Assembly (NCBI RefSeq): GCF_014199395.1
Contig: NZ_JACIJM010000004.1
Span: 310,001-374,000 of the forward strand
From: Yoonia ponticola
GTDB lineage: Bacteria; Pseudomonadota; Alphaproteobacteria; Rhodobacterales; Rhodobacteraceae
Direction of reading: 5' to 3'
DNA: 64,000 nt
Made by a program: the position numbers and the translations under genes. Below are positions 25,958-33,825 of this stretch, piece after piece; position 1 is the first letter of the stretch, and every line of letters begins with the position of its first letter. The notes below the pieces were generated by a model. The model saw only the letters and a program-made list of their open reading frames with translations, had not been told where the DNA came from and searched no databases.

Positions 25958-26629
25958 CTAACGATTTTCGCCAAAGATTTCGACATAGGTATCAACTTCT
26001 TCCACGCCACCGTTCACAGTTGCAAAGCCGTCACTGTCGAAACCAACCACGGCTTTCACAACGCTTTGGCCTCCGGTCGGATTGACACGTGTGCCAAGAA
26101 ACTGGCCATTCAGAAAGCCTTCGACCACATAGCTGTCGCCATCAATGGTCAGATCACCCGTGTAATCCGCCAACCAGTCGTTCGGGCGATACGTCAGGTT
26201 ATCATCTTCATCGTCACCGATGATCGACAGGCTATCGCCAATCGCGACCTCTCCTGACACCGCAAGAACGTCAGCACTATTAAGCGATATGTCCGTGAGA
26301 CCCGCAAGATTTGTAATGGCCCCTGTCATCGTCCCCGCCCCGAAATTGGCGGTCAATGTCACGTCACCGATCAGCGCGATATCATCGGGGTCCGTTTCAA
26401 ACACAGGATCGATAAAGATCGACGCGCCCCCGTCAAAGCTGGCAGAACCGGATGTCGGCATCGCTGTGAATGCGGTGCCGGAAAATTTTGCAATCCGCTC
26501 CGCATCTTTATCCATCTCCGCCGCGCGGTCGACAAGGGCGTCAAAGCTGGACGAGCCACCAGAGCCACCACAGGCGGCCAGCGCCACAAGGCTTGCGACG
26601 GACAGGCTCATTTTGGTCATACGGGACAT
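25958..26629 (-). CDS. surface-type lipoprotein A (beta-barrel-like, paralogue of 28364-29086)
   Basis: A 223-residue lipoprotein starting at ATG 26629 with AGGAG 7 bases upstream. The signal SLSVASLVALAAC gives the lipidated Cys, followed by a Gly/Ser linker. The mature part contains A-x-P-T-S-G-S-A-x-F-x-G (near residue 70), then alternating beta-strand-like segments with Y-T-G-D-L-T-I and G-x-L-N-G-Q-F-L-G-T-R. This is the arrangement of the transferrin-binding-protein-like barrel found in many secreted or surface lipoproteins. The same blocks occur in the protein at 28364-29086. Function unknown; a heme- or metal-related surface role is only a guess. Confidence 0.75.
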   Translation of the reverse strand: MSRMTKMSLSVASLVALAACGGSGGSSSFDALVDRAAEMDKDAERIAKFSGTAFTAMPTSGSASFDGGASIFIDPVFETDPDDIALIGDVTLTANFGAGTMTGAITNLAGLTDISLNSADVLAVSGEVAIGDSLSIIGDDEDDNLTYRPNDWLADYTGDLTIDGDSYVVEGFLNGQFLGTRVNPTGGQSVVKAVVGFDSDGFATVNGGVEEVDTYVEIFGENR

Positions 26630-26853
26630 CTGAAAACTCCTGAGAGACATTAACGTATTAATAACCCGTTAACGTTTAGACAAAATCTACAGGAAAACAT
26701 AGCGATACCCACGACACAGACTGTAGCGATACGCGAAACGATCTGTTGAAACGAAATAGACGGGACAATTTGCATGGGGCGCTGAGGTCGCGAATGGCAG
26801 CACCGAGCCCGTTGTTCCAAATGTTGCGCAGTCCACGGATGTCAGCTTTTGCG

Positions 26854-27036
26854 TTACGAGTTCGGTGTGTCAGCATCACTGTCAAACCGCGCTTTGCGAA
26901 GTCGTGCTGTTTTTTGATGACGGAGTTCTGCCTCGTCTTCGTTGATGCGTCTCACAATGCGCGTTGTCTTATCCAGCGGCGTTTCTTTCGGGGACGTGCC
27001 GGATGTAAAAATGATCGTTTTAGCCAGATTGGCCAT
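26854..27036 (-). CDS. small basic protein, 60 residues, unknown function
   Basis: The ORF from ATG 27036 has a strong AAGGAGA site 6 bases upstream, which argues that it is translated. The product MANLAKTIIFTSGTSPKE... has a Lys/Arg-rich helical middle (T-R-I-V-R-R-I-N-E-D-E-A-E-L-R) and an acidic tail. It has no cysteine, signal or membrane segment. The longer frame to 27096 has no site. I do not recognise the family. It sits between two envelope lipoproteins and a universal stress protein gene, all on the same strand but with generous gaps. Confidence 0.6.
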   Translation of the reverse strand: MANLAKTIIFTSGTSPKETPLDKTTRIVRRINEDEAELRHQKTARLRKARFDSDADTPNS

Positions 27037-27163
27037 GAGTGGTCTCCTTAAAATTCGTGTGTGCAATGGTGTAACGTGTCGCAACAAGCCGCGCACCGTT
27101 CTGGCCGCAAAGCCGGACAGCTTTGCGGCAAAGAGCTTTTGACTGAAGATGTGAGAAAAACTG

Positions 27164-27895
27164 TTATGCTGGTTCAGGTACGATCAGAACCGGACAGAGT
27201 GCCGATCTCGTAACCCTGCGGGCGACCGAAGTGTCGAGAAACGCTTCAAGCCAAGATCTGTTTGGGGAACCAACGACGATGAGATCCGCGTCAAACTCAT
27301 CGGCAAACGCGACGATGACCTCCTCGATTTGGCCTATACGCACCTCGATTTTGGTTTCGACACTTGAACCGCAGGCGGTCTTCAGCTCTTCGATCTGATC
27401 GCGGCGATCTTCGATGATTTGCGCATCATCAGTCGCGACAAGGGGAACGGCGGTGACCATTGGTCCTGCTGCCGCCAGTCCTGCCCCCGCGAAGGCTGTT
27501 GGAACAACATTGAGCAAGCAGACCTTGCCCCCCACGCTCTCGGCCATGTCAAAGGCGACGCCAGCCACTTCGCAGTTAAGAGGCTGATCGACTGTCGTGA
27601 GAACCATGATGCGTTGGAAGCGCGCTGTTTGGACGTCCGTGGTCTCTACGCCTTCAACATCTTTGACATTTTCGAGTTGAATGAGGGCGGACTGTAGATC
27701 TTCCGCGTTGTAGGACGGGGTTGATCCGGCCATGCCCTCGGATGTTGCCTCCAGATTTTGATCCGCATCGGCAGCCATCGACTTTAATATTTTCACCTTG
27801 TCAGCGTGGCCGAGATTGACGTCGCTCAAGACATGATCCGGTGTTTCAAAGTGGCCGGAGGGGTTCGACACTCTTGTTTGTGCATAACTGGTCAT
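27164..27895 (-). CDS. universal stress protein with an extra N-terminal module
   Basis: 243 residues in two parts. Residues 1-60 resemble a small stand-alone module seen in proteobacterial stress genes (F-x-x-P-D-x-V-L-x-D-x-x-L-x-x-x-D-K-x-x-I-L-x-x-x-x-x-D followed by A-T-x-E-G-M). Residues about 92-243 form a UspA domain with R-I-M-V-L-T-T-V-D at its start and the ATP-loop-like G-S-P-N-R-S-W-L-E-A-F and S-A-L-C-P-V-L-I-V-P end. An AAGGA box precedes ATG 27895. A stress or low-oxygen role is inferred from the family. The fusion of the two modules is the notable point. Confidence 0.82.
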   Translation of the reverse strand: MTSYAQTRVSNPSGHFETPDHVLSDVNLGHADKVKILKSMAADADQNLEATSEGMAGSTPSYNAEDLQSALIQLENVKDVEGVETTDVQTARFQRIMVLTTVDQPLNCEVAGVAFDMAESVGGKVCLLNVVPTAFAGAGLAAAGPMVTAVPLVATDDAQIIEDRRDQIEELKTACGSSVETKIEVRIGQIEEVIVAFADEFDADLIVVGSPNRSWLEAFLDTSVARRVTRSALCPVLIVPEPA

Positions 27896-28363
27896 GGTGT
27901 TCCTTCTTCACTGCGATTGAAAAGCAATCGGCAGTAACTGTCTGAATGATGTGGGTTGCGACCACCCTGTTCGGATCGGTCTATTTGGACCCTGCAGGCA
28001 GCTTGGACATCATGTTCCAGCAACCGCTTCAAATCCGGCAACATGCCAGTCTTCTTGGTCCGTCTCGTTACCTATACAGGGAACGAAGGAAAAAATCAAT
28101 GTCAGTGGACGGCAGCACTGGTTTTCCGCTCGATACCACCTGTGAATGCAACCACACCCGCTCATGAAAAAAGTACGGGATCAGCTTGGTTGTGACATCA
28201 TTTATCGAAAGCAGCCGCCCATATCATCGGCGGCAATGTCGGCTTTGTCCTGCAAACCCCACACCTCCATCAAAACCCAAAAGGCCCCGCAGTTTCCTGC
28301 AGGGCCATTTCTCTATCGTATCTCACCCCCAATAGGCCGGGGCCTATCGCGAAAAGCGTCGCG
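27896..28363. other. 468-base gene-free stretch
   Basis: It lies between the universal stress gene and the second lipoprotein gene, both on the minus strand. It contains the terminator of the lipoprotein gene (28283-28306), an inverted repeat GCCGCC/GGCGGC (28214-28234), a palindrome-like ATAGGCCGGGGCCTAT near 28332-28347, and CGATTG-AAAAG-CAATCG (27914-27930) 19 bases before the stress protein start, a possible operator. Short frames on both strands look like noise. Confidence 0.6.
28283..28306 (-). terminator. rho-independent terminator of lipoprotein B gene
   Basis: In minus-strand RNA the stem GGCCCUGCAG-GAAA-CUGCGGGGCC (one U-G pair, GNRA-like loop) is followed by UUUUGGGUUUU. It lies 58 bases past the lipoprotein stop. 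Confidence 0.8.
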
Positions 28364-29086
28364 TTAAGGCGCCACCACCGCCTCTGGAAGTTCGTTGTCG
28401 GCTGTCACGCTGATATTCGCGGTCAGGCCCGAGACGGATGCTGCGACTGCGCTGTCTTCGTCCGACAGGCTGACACCGCGCACAACGGAACGTGCGCCTT
28501 CGTTGGTCCGTGTGCCGTGCAACTGACCCTGTAGCTCGCCTGCGAGGCCGTATGTCTCGCCCAGTACTGTCAGCGTGCCTGCGTAGTCAGAGAACAGGCT
28601 ATTCTGCCGCGCATCGTCTGGTGCATCGTCAAAGTCTTTGCCGATCGCCCCACCGCTGAGCAACAGCTCGCCGGACACGTAGCCCGTATCGCCGTTCGCA
28701 TTAACCGCCCGCATATTGCGCAGATTGCCTGTCACCACATCTTCGGTGCCGGTCGCGCCAAAGTTCACGTTGACGTTGGCGATGCCAACCGCGTCCAGAA
28801 CCATGTCGTCGCCGTCGTTGATCTCGACCGTGCTAAAGCCGCGATAGACGGCACTGCCTGATGTCGGGATCGCATCAAACTTTGTGCCCGCAAAGCCCGG
28901 ATTTTCATCGGTGCCATCGCCCACCACTTTCAGGAATGCTGCGTCCGCCTCGGCCATGCGTAGATTGATGCTGCTGGCGGACAAAACGCCGCTTTGGCTG
29001 GTCGAACTACTGGACCCGCATGCGGATAAAAAAAGCGCAGCGGCGCAGAGAGTGACGGCGATTTTCGGAACATTGTAAACCAACAT
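28364..29086 (-). CDS. surface-type lipoprotein B (paralogue of 25958-26629)
   Basis: A 240-residue lipoprotein with signal MLVYNVPKIAVTLCAAALFLSAC (lipid Cys near residue 23) and a Ser-rich linker. The shared blocks with lipoprotein A are F-A-G-T-K-F-D-A-I-P-T-S-G-S-A-V-Y-R-G near residue 66 and Y-A-G-T-L-T-V followed by L-x-G-Q-L-H-G-T-R-T-N near 170-195. Overall it looks beta-rich and acidic, like transferrin-binding-type barrels. AAAGG lies 8 bases before ATG. A terminator follows. Function unknown; the pair probably arose by duplication with a 60-aa ORF and a stress gene now between them. Confidence 0.75.
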   Translation of the reverse strand: MLVYNVPKIAVTLCAAALFLSACGSSSSTSQSGVLSASSINLRMAEADAAFLKVVGDGTDENPGFAGTKFDAIPTSGSAVYRGFSTVEINDGDDMVLDAVGIANVNVNFGATGTEDVVTGNLRNMRAVNANGDTGYVSGELLLSGGAIGKDFDDAPDDARQNSLFSDYAGTLTVLGETYGLAGELQGQLHGTRTNEGARSVVRGVSLSDEDSAVAASVSGLTANISVTADNELPEAVVAP

Positions 29087-29253
29087 GGAACAAACCTTTT
29101 ATGAGAGGCGCTATTGTTTCTATTTTAGAGATTCAATTGCGCCTAAATTATTCAAATTGTGGCTAAATTCTGGCCGCTCAGACGATTCCCGTCAAGTTTT
29201 AATGATCTGCAATCCAAAGGCGAGCACCCCATGCACGGTGCCCCTCAAACGCA

Positions 29254-29282
29254 AAAGACCGGCCAGAATATGGCCGGTCTTT
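29254..29282. terminator. bidirectional-looking terminator after pntB
   Basis: AAAGACCGGCCA (29254-29265) and TGGCCGGTCTTT (29271-29282) form 12-bp perfect arms around a 5-base loop. It begins 24 bases past the pntB stop on the minus strand and ends in a T-rich arm. Confidence 0.85.
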
Positions 29283-29305
29283 GGTCGCATTTTATGGGAT
29301 CGCGC

Positions 29306-30739
29306 TTAGTCGATCTTTGGCAGCAGCGCATCGAGGGATGCTTTTGCGTCGCCGTAGAACATGCGTGTGTTGTCCTTGAAGAACAGCGGGTTTTCGATAC
29401 CGGAGTATCCAGTACCTTGCCCACGCTTGGACACAAACACTTGTTTCGCTTTCCAGCATTCCAGAACCGGCATACCCGCGATTGGGCTGTTCGGGTCGTC
29501 TTGGGCCGCTGGGTTCACGATGTCGTTCGAGCCGATCACGATCGCGACGTCCGTATTCGGGAAGTCGTCGTTGATCTCGTCCATTTCCATCACGATGTCA
29601 TACGGCACTTTGGCTTCGGCCAGCAGGACGTTCATGTGACCGGGCAGACGGCCCGCAACAGGGTGGATCGCGAAACGCACGTTCTTGCCCTGTGCGCGCA
29701 GTTTGCGCACCAGTTCGGCCACGCCTTGCTGTGCTTGTGCGACGGCCATCCCGTACCCTGGAATGATGATGACGCTATCAGCCTCGTTCAATGCGCTGGC
29801 AACACCATCCGCATCAATCGCAACCTGTTCGCCTTCAACGGCCATCTGTTCGCCCTGTGGGCCACCAAAGCCGCCCAAGATCACGCTAATGAACGACCGG
29901 TTCATCGCCTTACACATGATGTAGGACAAAATCGCACCGGACGAGCCAACCAGCGCACCCACAACGATCAACAGGTCGTTGCCGAGCGAGAAACCAATCG
30001 CCGCCGCCGCCCAGCCTGAATAGCTGTTCAGCATGGACACAACGACGGGCATATCCGCGCCGCCGATGCCTTTGATCAGGTGGTAGCCGATGAACAGCGC
30101 CGCCAAGGTCATCAAGAACAATGGGAAGAACCCGCCCGTGTTGAAGTACCAGATCAGCGTCAGAACAGTCAGGGCAGCCGCGCCGATGTTCAGCATGTGA
30201 CCGCCCGGCAGCTTAACAGCCGCTGAGTCCACTTTGCCCGCCAGTTTGCCGTAAGCAATGACCGATCCGGTGAATGTCACCGCACCAATAAAGATGCCCA
30301 AGAACAATTCAACGCGCAGAATGTTGATCTCAACCGGAGACTTATGCGCCAAAAGCGTCGCAAAGGTGCCCAGATCGTGCATCTCGTCTGCAGCCATACC
30401 CATCACGCGGTTCAATTCAAAATGCGCGATAAAGCCTACGAACACGGCAGCCAAACCAACAAGGCTGTGCATCGCGGCTACCAGTTCTGGCATCTGCGTC
30501 ATCTGCACTTTGGTCGCGAGAACGTAGCCGATAGCCCCGCCGCCCACGATCAGAATAAGCGAGAGCAACCAGAAACCGGAACCCGGTCCGATCAGCGTGG
30601 CGAGAACCGCCAAGCCCATGCCAACAATCCCGTACCATACGGCACGTTTCGCGCTTTCCTGTCCTGACAAGCCCCCGAGAGAGAGAATGAAAAGAACGGC
30701 TGCGACCACGTAAGCCGCTGTAGTAAATCCGAAATCCAT
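29306..30739 (-). CDS. pntB: NAD(P) transhydrogenase subunit beta
   Basis: The membrane/NADP(H)-binding subunit of the proton-translocating transhydrogenase, which uses the proton-motive force to make NADPH from NADH. The 477 residues hold about nine transmembrane helices (residues 1-265) with conserved acidic and histidine residues, then the NADP-binding domain III. That domain contains [13 protein letters not shown] near 328, [14 protein letters not shown] near 360 and G-S-N-D-I-V-N-P-A near 405. It starts 12 bases after the pntA stop. Confidence 0.96.
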   Translation of the reverse strand: MDFGFTTAAYVVAAVLFILSLGGLSGQESAKRAVWYGIVGMGLAVLATLIGPGSGFWLLSLILIVGGGAIGYVLATKVQMTQMPELVAAMHSLVGLAAVFVGFIAHFELNRVMGMAADEMHDLGTFATLLAHKSPVEINILRVELFLGIFIGAVTFTGSVIAYGKLAGKVDSAAVKLPGGHMLNIGAAALTVLTLIWYFNTGGFFPLFLMTLAALFIGYHLIKGIGGADMPVVVSMLNSYSGWAAAAIGFSLGNDLLIVVGALVGSSGAILSYIMCKAMNRSFISVILGGFGGPQGEQMAVEGEQVAIDADGVASALNEADSVIIIPGYGMAVAQAQQGVAELVRKLRAQGKNVRFAIHPVAGRLPGHMNVLLAEAKVPYDIVMEMDEINDDFPNTDVAIVIGSNDIVNPAAQDDPNSPIAGMPVLECWKAKQVFVSKRGQGTGYSGIENPLFFKDNTRMFYGDAKASLDALLPKID

Positions 30740-30751
30740 AATTCTAACCCC

Positions 30752-32326
30752 TTAAGACTTTTGGAACATGGCGAGCATACGCCGTGTCACAAGGAAGCCG
30801 CCGAAAATGTTGATGCCAGTCATGAACACGGCCAGTGAAGCCAAGATAACAACCAGCGCCGATCCCGATCCGATCTGGGTCAAAGCGCCCAGAATGATGA
30901 TGCTTGAGATTGCGTTAGTGACAGCCATCAGCGGTGTGTGAAGACTGTGGGCGACGCCCCAGATCACTTGGAAACCGATGAAGACGGACAATACGAACAC
31001 GATAAAGTGCTGCATAAAGCTGGCTGGTGCAACCAAACCAATGGCCAGCAGAACTGCGGCCCCCACAGCGATCAGCGTCACTTGGGATTTGGTCTGCGCC
31101 TTGAACGCTGCTGTTTCAGCGGCGCGTTTTTCTTCCGGCGTCAGTTCTTTTGGCGCAGGCTTTTTCGGCTGTGCTGCAATCGCTGCGACCTTTGGCGGTG
31201 GCGGCGGGAATGTGATCTCGCCTTTGTGCGTCGCGGTGGCCCCACGGATCACGTCGTCTTCCATGTTGTGATTTGGCACACCGTCTTTTTCGGGTGTCAG
31301 ATCGGTCATCATGTGACGGATGTTTGTGGCGTATAGCGTGGACGATTGCGCGGCCATGCGGGACGGGAAGTCGGTGTAGCCGATGATGGTCACGCCGTTG
31401 TCGGTGACAACTTTCTCGTCCATCACAGTCAGCTTACAGTTGCCACCGCGTTCCGCTGCAAGGTCGACAATAACCGAACCCGGTTTCATGCTGTCGACCA
31501 TATCCTTGGTCCACAGTTCCGGCGCATCGCGGCCCGGGATCAACGCAGTGGTGATCACAATGTCGATGTCTGGTGCGATCTCGCGGAATTTCGCAAGCTG
31601 GGCTGCCGCAAATTCAGGCGACGACACAGCGGCGTAGCCACCAGTCGCGGCACCATCTGTCTGCTCTTCTTCAAAGTCGAGGAAGACAAATTCAGCGCCC
31701 ATCGATTCAACTTGTTCAGCCACTTCAGGCCGCACGTCGAACGCATATGTAATCGCGCCAAGCGATGTTGCTGTACCAATCGCGGCCAATCCGGCCACAC
31801 CAGCACCGACAACCAGAACCTTCGCAGGGGGTACTTTACCCGCAGCAGTCACCTGCCCTGTAAAGAAACGGCCAAAGTTGTTACCCGCCTCAATCACCGC
31901 ACGGTAGCCCGCGATATTCGCCATCGACGACAGCGCGTCCATCTTTTGGGCGCGTGAAATACGTGGCACCATGTCCATCGCGATCACGGTAGACCCTTGG
32001 GCGTTGGCGGCGTCCATCAGCTCTTTGTTCTGAGCAGGGTAGAAGAACGAAATCAACGTTTGATCCGCGCGCATCAGCTTGGTTTCGTCCGTTGACGGTG
32101 GACGGACTTTGGCGACGATATCTGCAGCAGCCCAAAGGTCTTTGGCCGATTTGACGACCGCGACACCGGCTTCTGTATAGGTTGCATCAGAGAAACCTGC
32201 GGATTGGCCCGCGCCGGATTCGATCAAACACTCGTATCCAAGTTTCTGCAAATCTTTGGCCGAAGCTGGCGTCATTGCGACGCGATCTTCACCCGGAAAG
32301 ACTTCGTTTGGCGCACCGATTTTCAC
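30752..32326 (-). CDS. pntA: NAD(P) transhydrogenase subunit alpha
   Basis: The NAD(H)-binding subunit, 524 residues when started at GTG 32326, which has a GGGGGA box about 7 bases before it; the ATG further up at 32389 would add a tail foreign to the family. Domain I contains V-x-V-V-G-A-G-V-A-G-L-A-A-I-G near residue 175 and the R-Q-D-type loop region. A Pro-rich linker (near 390) leads to four C-terminal transmembrane helices (about 420-510). It forms the transhydrogenase with pntB directly downstream. Confidence 0.95.
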   Translation of the reverse strand: MKIGAPNEVFPGEDRVAMTPASAKDLQKLGYECLIESGAGQSAGFSDATYTEAGVAVVKSAKDLWAAADIVAKVRPPSTDETKLMRADQTLISFFYPAQNKELMDAANAQGSTVIAMDMVPRISRAQKMDALSSMANIAGYRAVIEAGNNFGRFFTGQVTAAGKVPPAKVLVVGAGVAGLAAIGTATSLGAITYAFDVRPEVAEQVESMGAEFVFLDFEEEQTDGAATGGYAAVSSPEFAAAQLAKFREIAPDIDIVITTALIPGRDAPELWTKDMVDSMKPGSVIVDLAAERGGNCKLTVMDEKVVTDNGVTIIGYTDFPSRMAAQSSTLYATNIRHMMTDLTPEKDGVPNHNMEDDVIRGATATHKGEITFPPPPPKVAAIAAQPKKPAPKELTPEEKRAAETAAFKAQTKSQVTLIAVGAAVLLAIGLVAPASFMQHFIVFVLSVFIGFQVIWGVAHSLHTPLMAVTNAISSIIILGALTQIGSGSALVVILASLAVFMTGINIFGGFLVTRRMLAMFQKS

Positions 32327-32652
32327 AGGCGTTCCCCCACTTATGATTGTTGCTGCACCCGCATTACCGTGCGTAACAAAATTGCGCAAGGATGGGTGGG
32401 GCTGTTTGCAATCATCTGTGGCGGGCTAAAGCGGTATTAAGGCAGTCAAAGGCAGTGGCCAAACGTCGCAGGAAGCCGTTGTTTCAGAACGCTTTCCTTA
32501 AAACGCACGCGACGCACCACCGATCATTTAAGTGATCGCAGGTATCAACAGAAATAATGCAATACTAGTATTCCAGATGCGCAGTACAGCCCCGAATCCA
32601 CCCCGACTTGACCCACAGGCGCGGTCCACAGGGTCAGCGTTGCCGCCCCCCC
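32327..32652. other. intergenic stretch between pntA and the secretion operon
   Basis: 326 bases. The pntA leader is upstream of 32327. Near the end of the secretion operon lie the near-palindrome CGATCATTTAAGTGATCG (32521-32538), possibly a terminator arm, and the perfect 12-bp palindrome AATACTAGTATT (32561-32572), possibly an operator. No gene with a ribosome-binding site was found. Confidence 0.55.
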
Positions 32653-33822
32653 CTATGGCTCGTGCAGCGCCTCACGTGACCGATACAGCGGCTTGGTCAG
32701 ATATTGCAGCACGGACTTCTCGCCTGTGTGCAGTTCAACCGACGCTTGCAAACCGGGGCGCATGGCGATCTGGCTTTGACGTTGGTCCAGATCATCACGG
32801 TCCACCCGCAGCGTGACCTTATAGTGCGGATCAGCGTCCGGCTGGCGGTCGTCTTTGAAGGTATCGGCACTGACAAATTGCACTTCGCCGGTCATCGACC
32901 CGTAGATCGTATAATCATAAGCCGAGAACTTGATCGTCGCCCGCTGCCCCGCCACGACGTTTGCGACGTCCTGCGGTTTCACTCGTGCCTCAACAAACAG
33001 CTCGTCGCCCAGTGGCGTGATCTGCGCGATCTCCTCACCCGGACGGACAACGCCGCCGATTGTGGTGATCGACAGGTTATTCACAACGCCGCGCATCGGG
33101 GACGTAATCACTGTGCGCGACAACTGGTCATTCGCTTGACGCAGCCCCTGCCCCAGTTGCGCGAGTTCCTGCAACGTCTCGGAATAGCCCGCAGCACGTT
33201 CCAATTCGGCTCCCGTTACGATTTCATTGTAGCGGATTTCAGCGTCAGCATGGGCCTTGCGGGCCTTCGTGGCCTCGATCAACGCGACGATCTCGCGGGC
33301 CAGCATGTCTTCCATCAAGTCCAGTTCACGCTTGGTTTCCACCATCACACGGCGGGCGCCTTCGACCTTGGACGTGTAATCGGACTGACGGGCGGCAAGC
33401 AAAGCACGCTCGGACGCCACGATATTCGGGCTACGGGCTGCAATCTGCGCAGGGACTTCAAATTCGAACGCACCCGCGATTTCGGCCTCAAGCCGCAAGC
33501 GCCGCACTTCGAGCGCCAAAACCTGATCTTCCAGATCCGCGACGCTGGTTTGGAAATTCGTACCGCGCAGTTTGGCGATCACATCACCATGCTCCACGAT
33601 CTCGCCTTCGCTGACCAGCAGTTCCGCAAGAATCCCGCCTTCAAGGTTCTGGATAATCTGGGGCCGCGAGGCCGAGACGACTTCGCCCTCTGCCCGCACG
33701 ATTTCATCCAAGAATGCGAACTTTGCCCAAGCCAGAAACACCAGCACCGTCGCACCAACCAACCAAATGGTCATGCTCGATCCGCGCATTTTGCCCGAGA
33801 ATTCTGCGTCTACTGTGGCCAT
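32653..33822 (-). CDS. HlyD-family type I secretion adaptor
   Basis: The 389-residue periplasmic adaptor (membrane fusion protein) linking the ABC exporter to the outer-membrane channel. A short cytoplasmic N-terminus is followed by a transmembrane helix (about residues 18-38), then the lipoyl-like segment E-G-E-V-V-S-A-S-R-P-Q-I-I-Q-N-L-E-G-G-I. A long coiled-coil hairpin (about 95-235) precedes the C-terminal beta-barrel with V-A-G-Q-x-A-x-I-K-F-S-A-Y-D-Y. It starts 3 bases after the ABC exporter stop, as the last gene of the adhesin secretion operon. Confidence 0.92.
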   Translation of the reverse strand: MATVDAEFSGKMRGSSMTIWLVGATVLVFLAWAKFAFLDEIVRAEGEVVSASRPQIIQNLEGGILAELLVSEGEIVEHGDVIAKLRGTNFQTSVADLEDQVLALEVRRLRLEAEIAGAFEFEVPAQIAARSPNIVASERALLAARQSDYTSKVEGARRVMVETKRELDLMEDMLAREIVALIEATKARKAHADAEIRYNEIVTGAELERAAGYSETLQELAQLGQGLRQANDQLSRTVITSPMRGVVNNLSITTIGGVVRPGEEIAQITPLGDELFVEARVKPQDVANVVAGQRATIKFSAYDYTIYGSMTGEVQFVSADTFKDDRQPDADPHYKVTLRVDRDDLDQRQSQIAMRPGLQASVELHTGEKSVLQYLTKPLYRSREALHEP

Positions 33823-33825
33823 GGT

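Noticed and set aside
27946..28167. Small plus-strand frames in the gap before the stress gene
   Set aside because: Several overlapping frames of 60-80 codons are present, none with a ribosome-binding site or protein-like composition.
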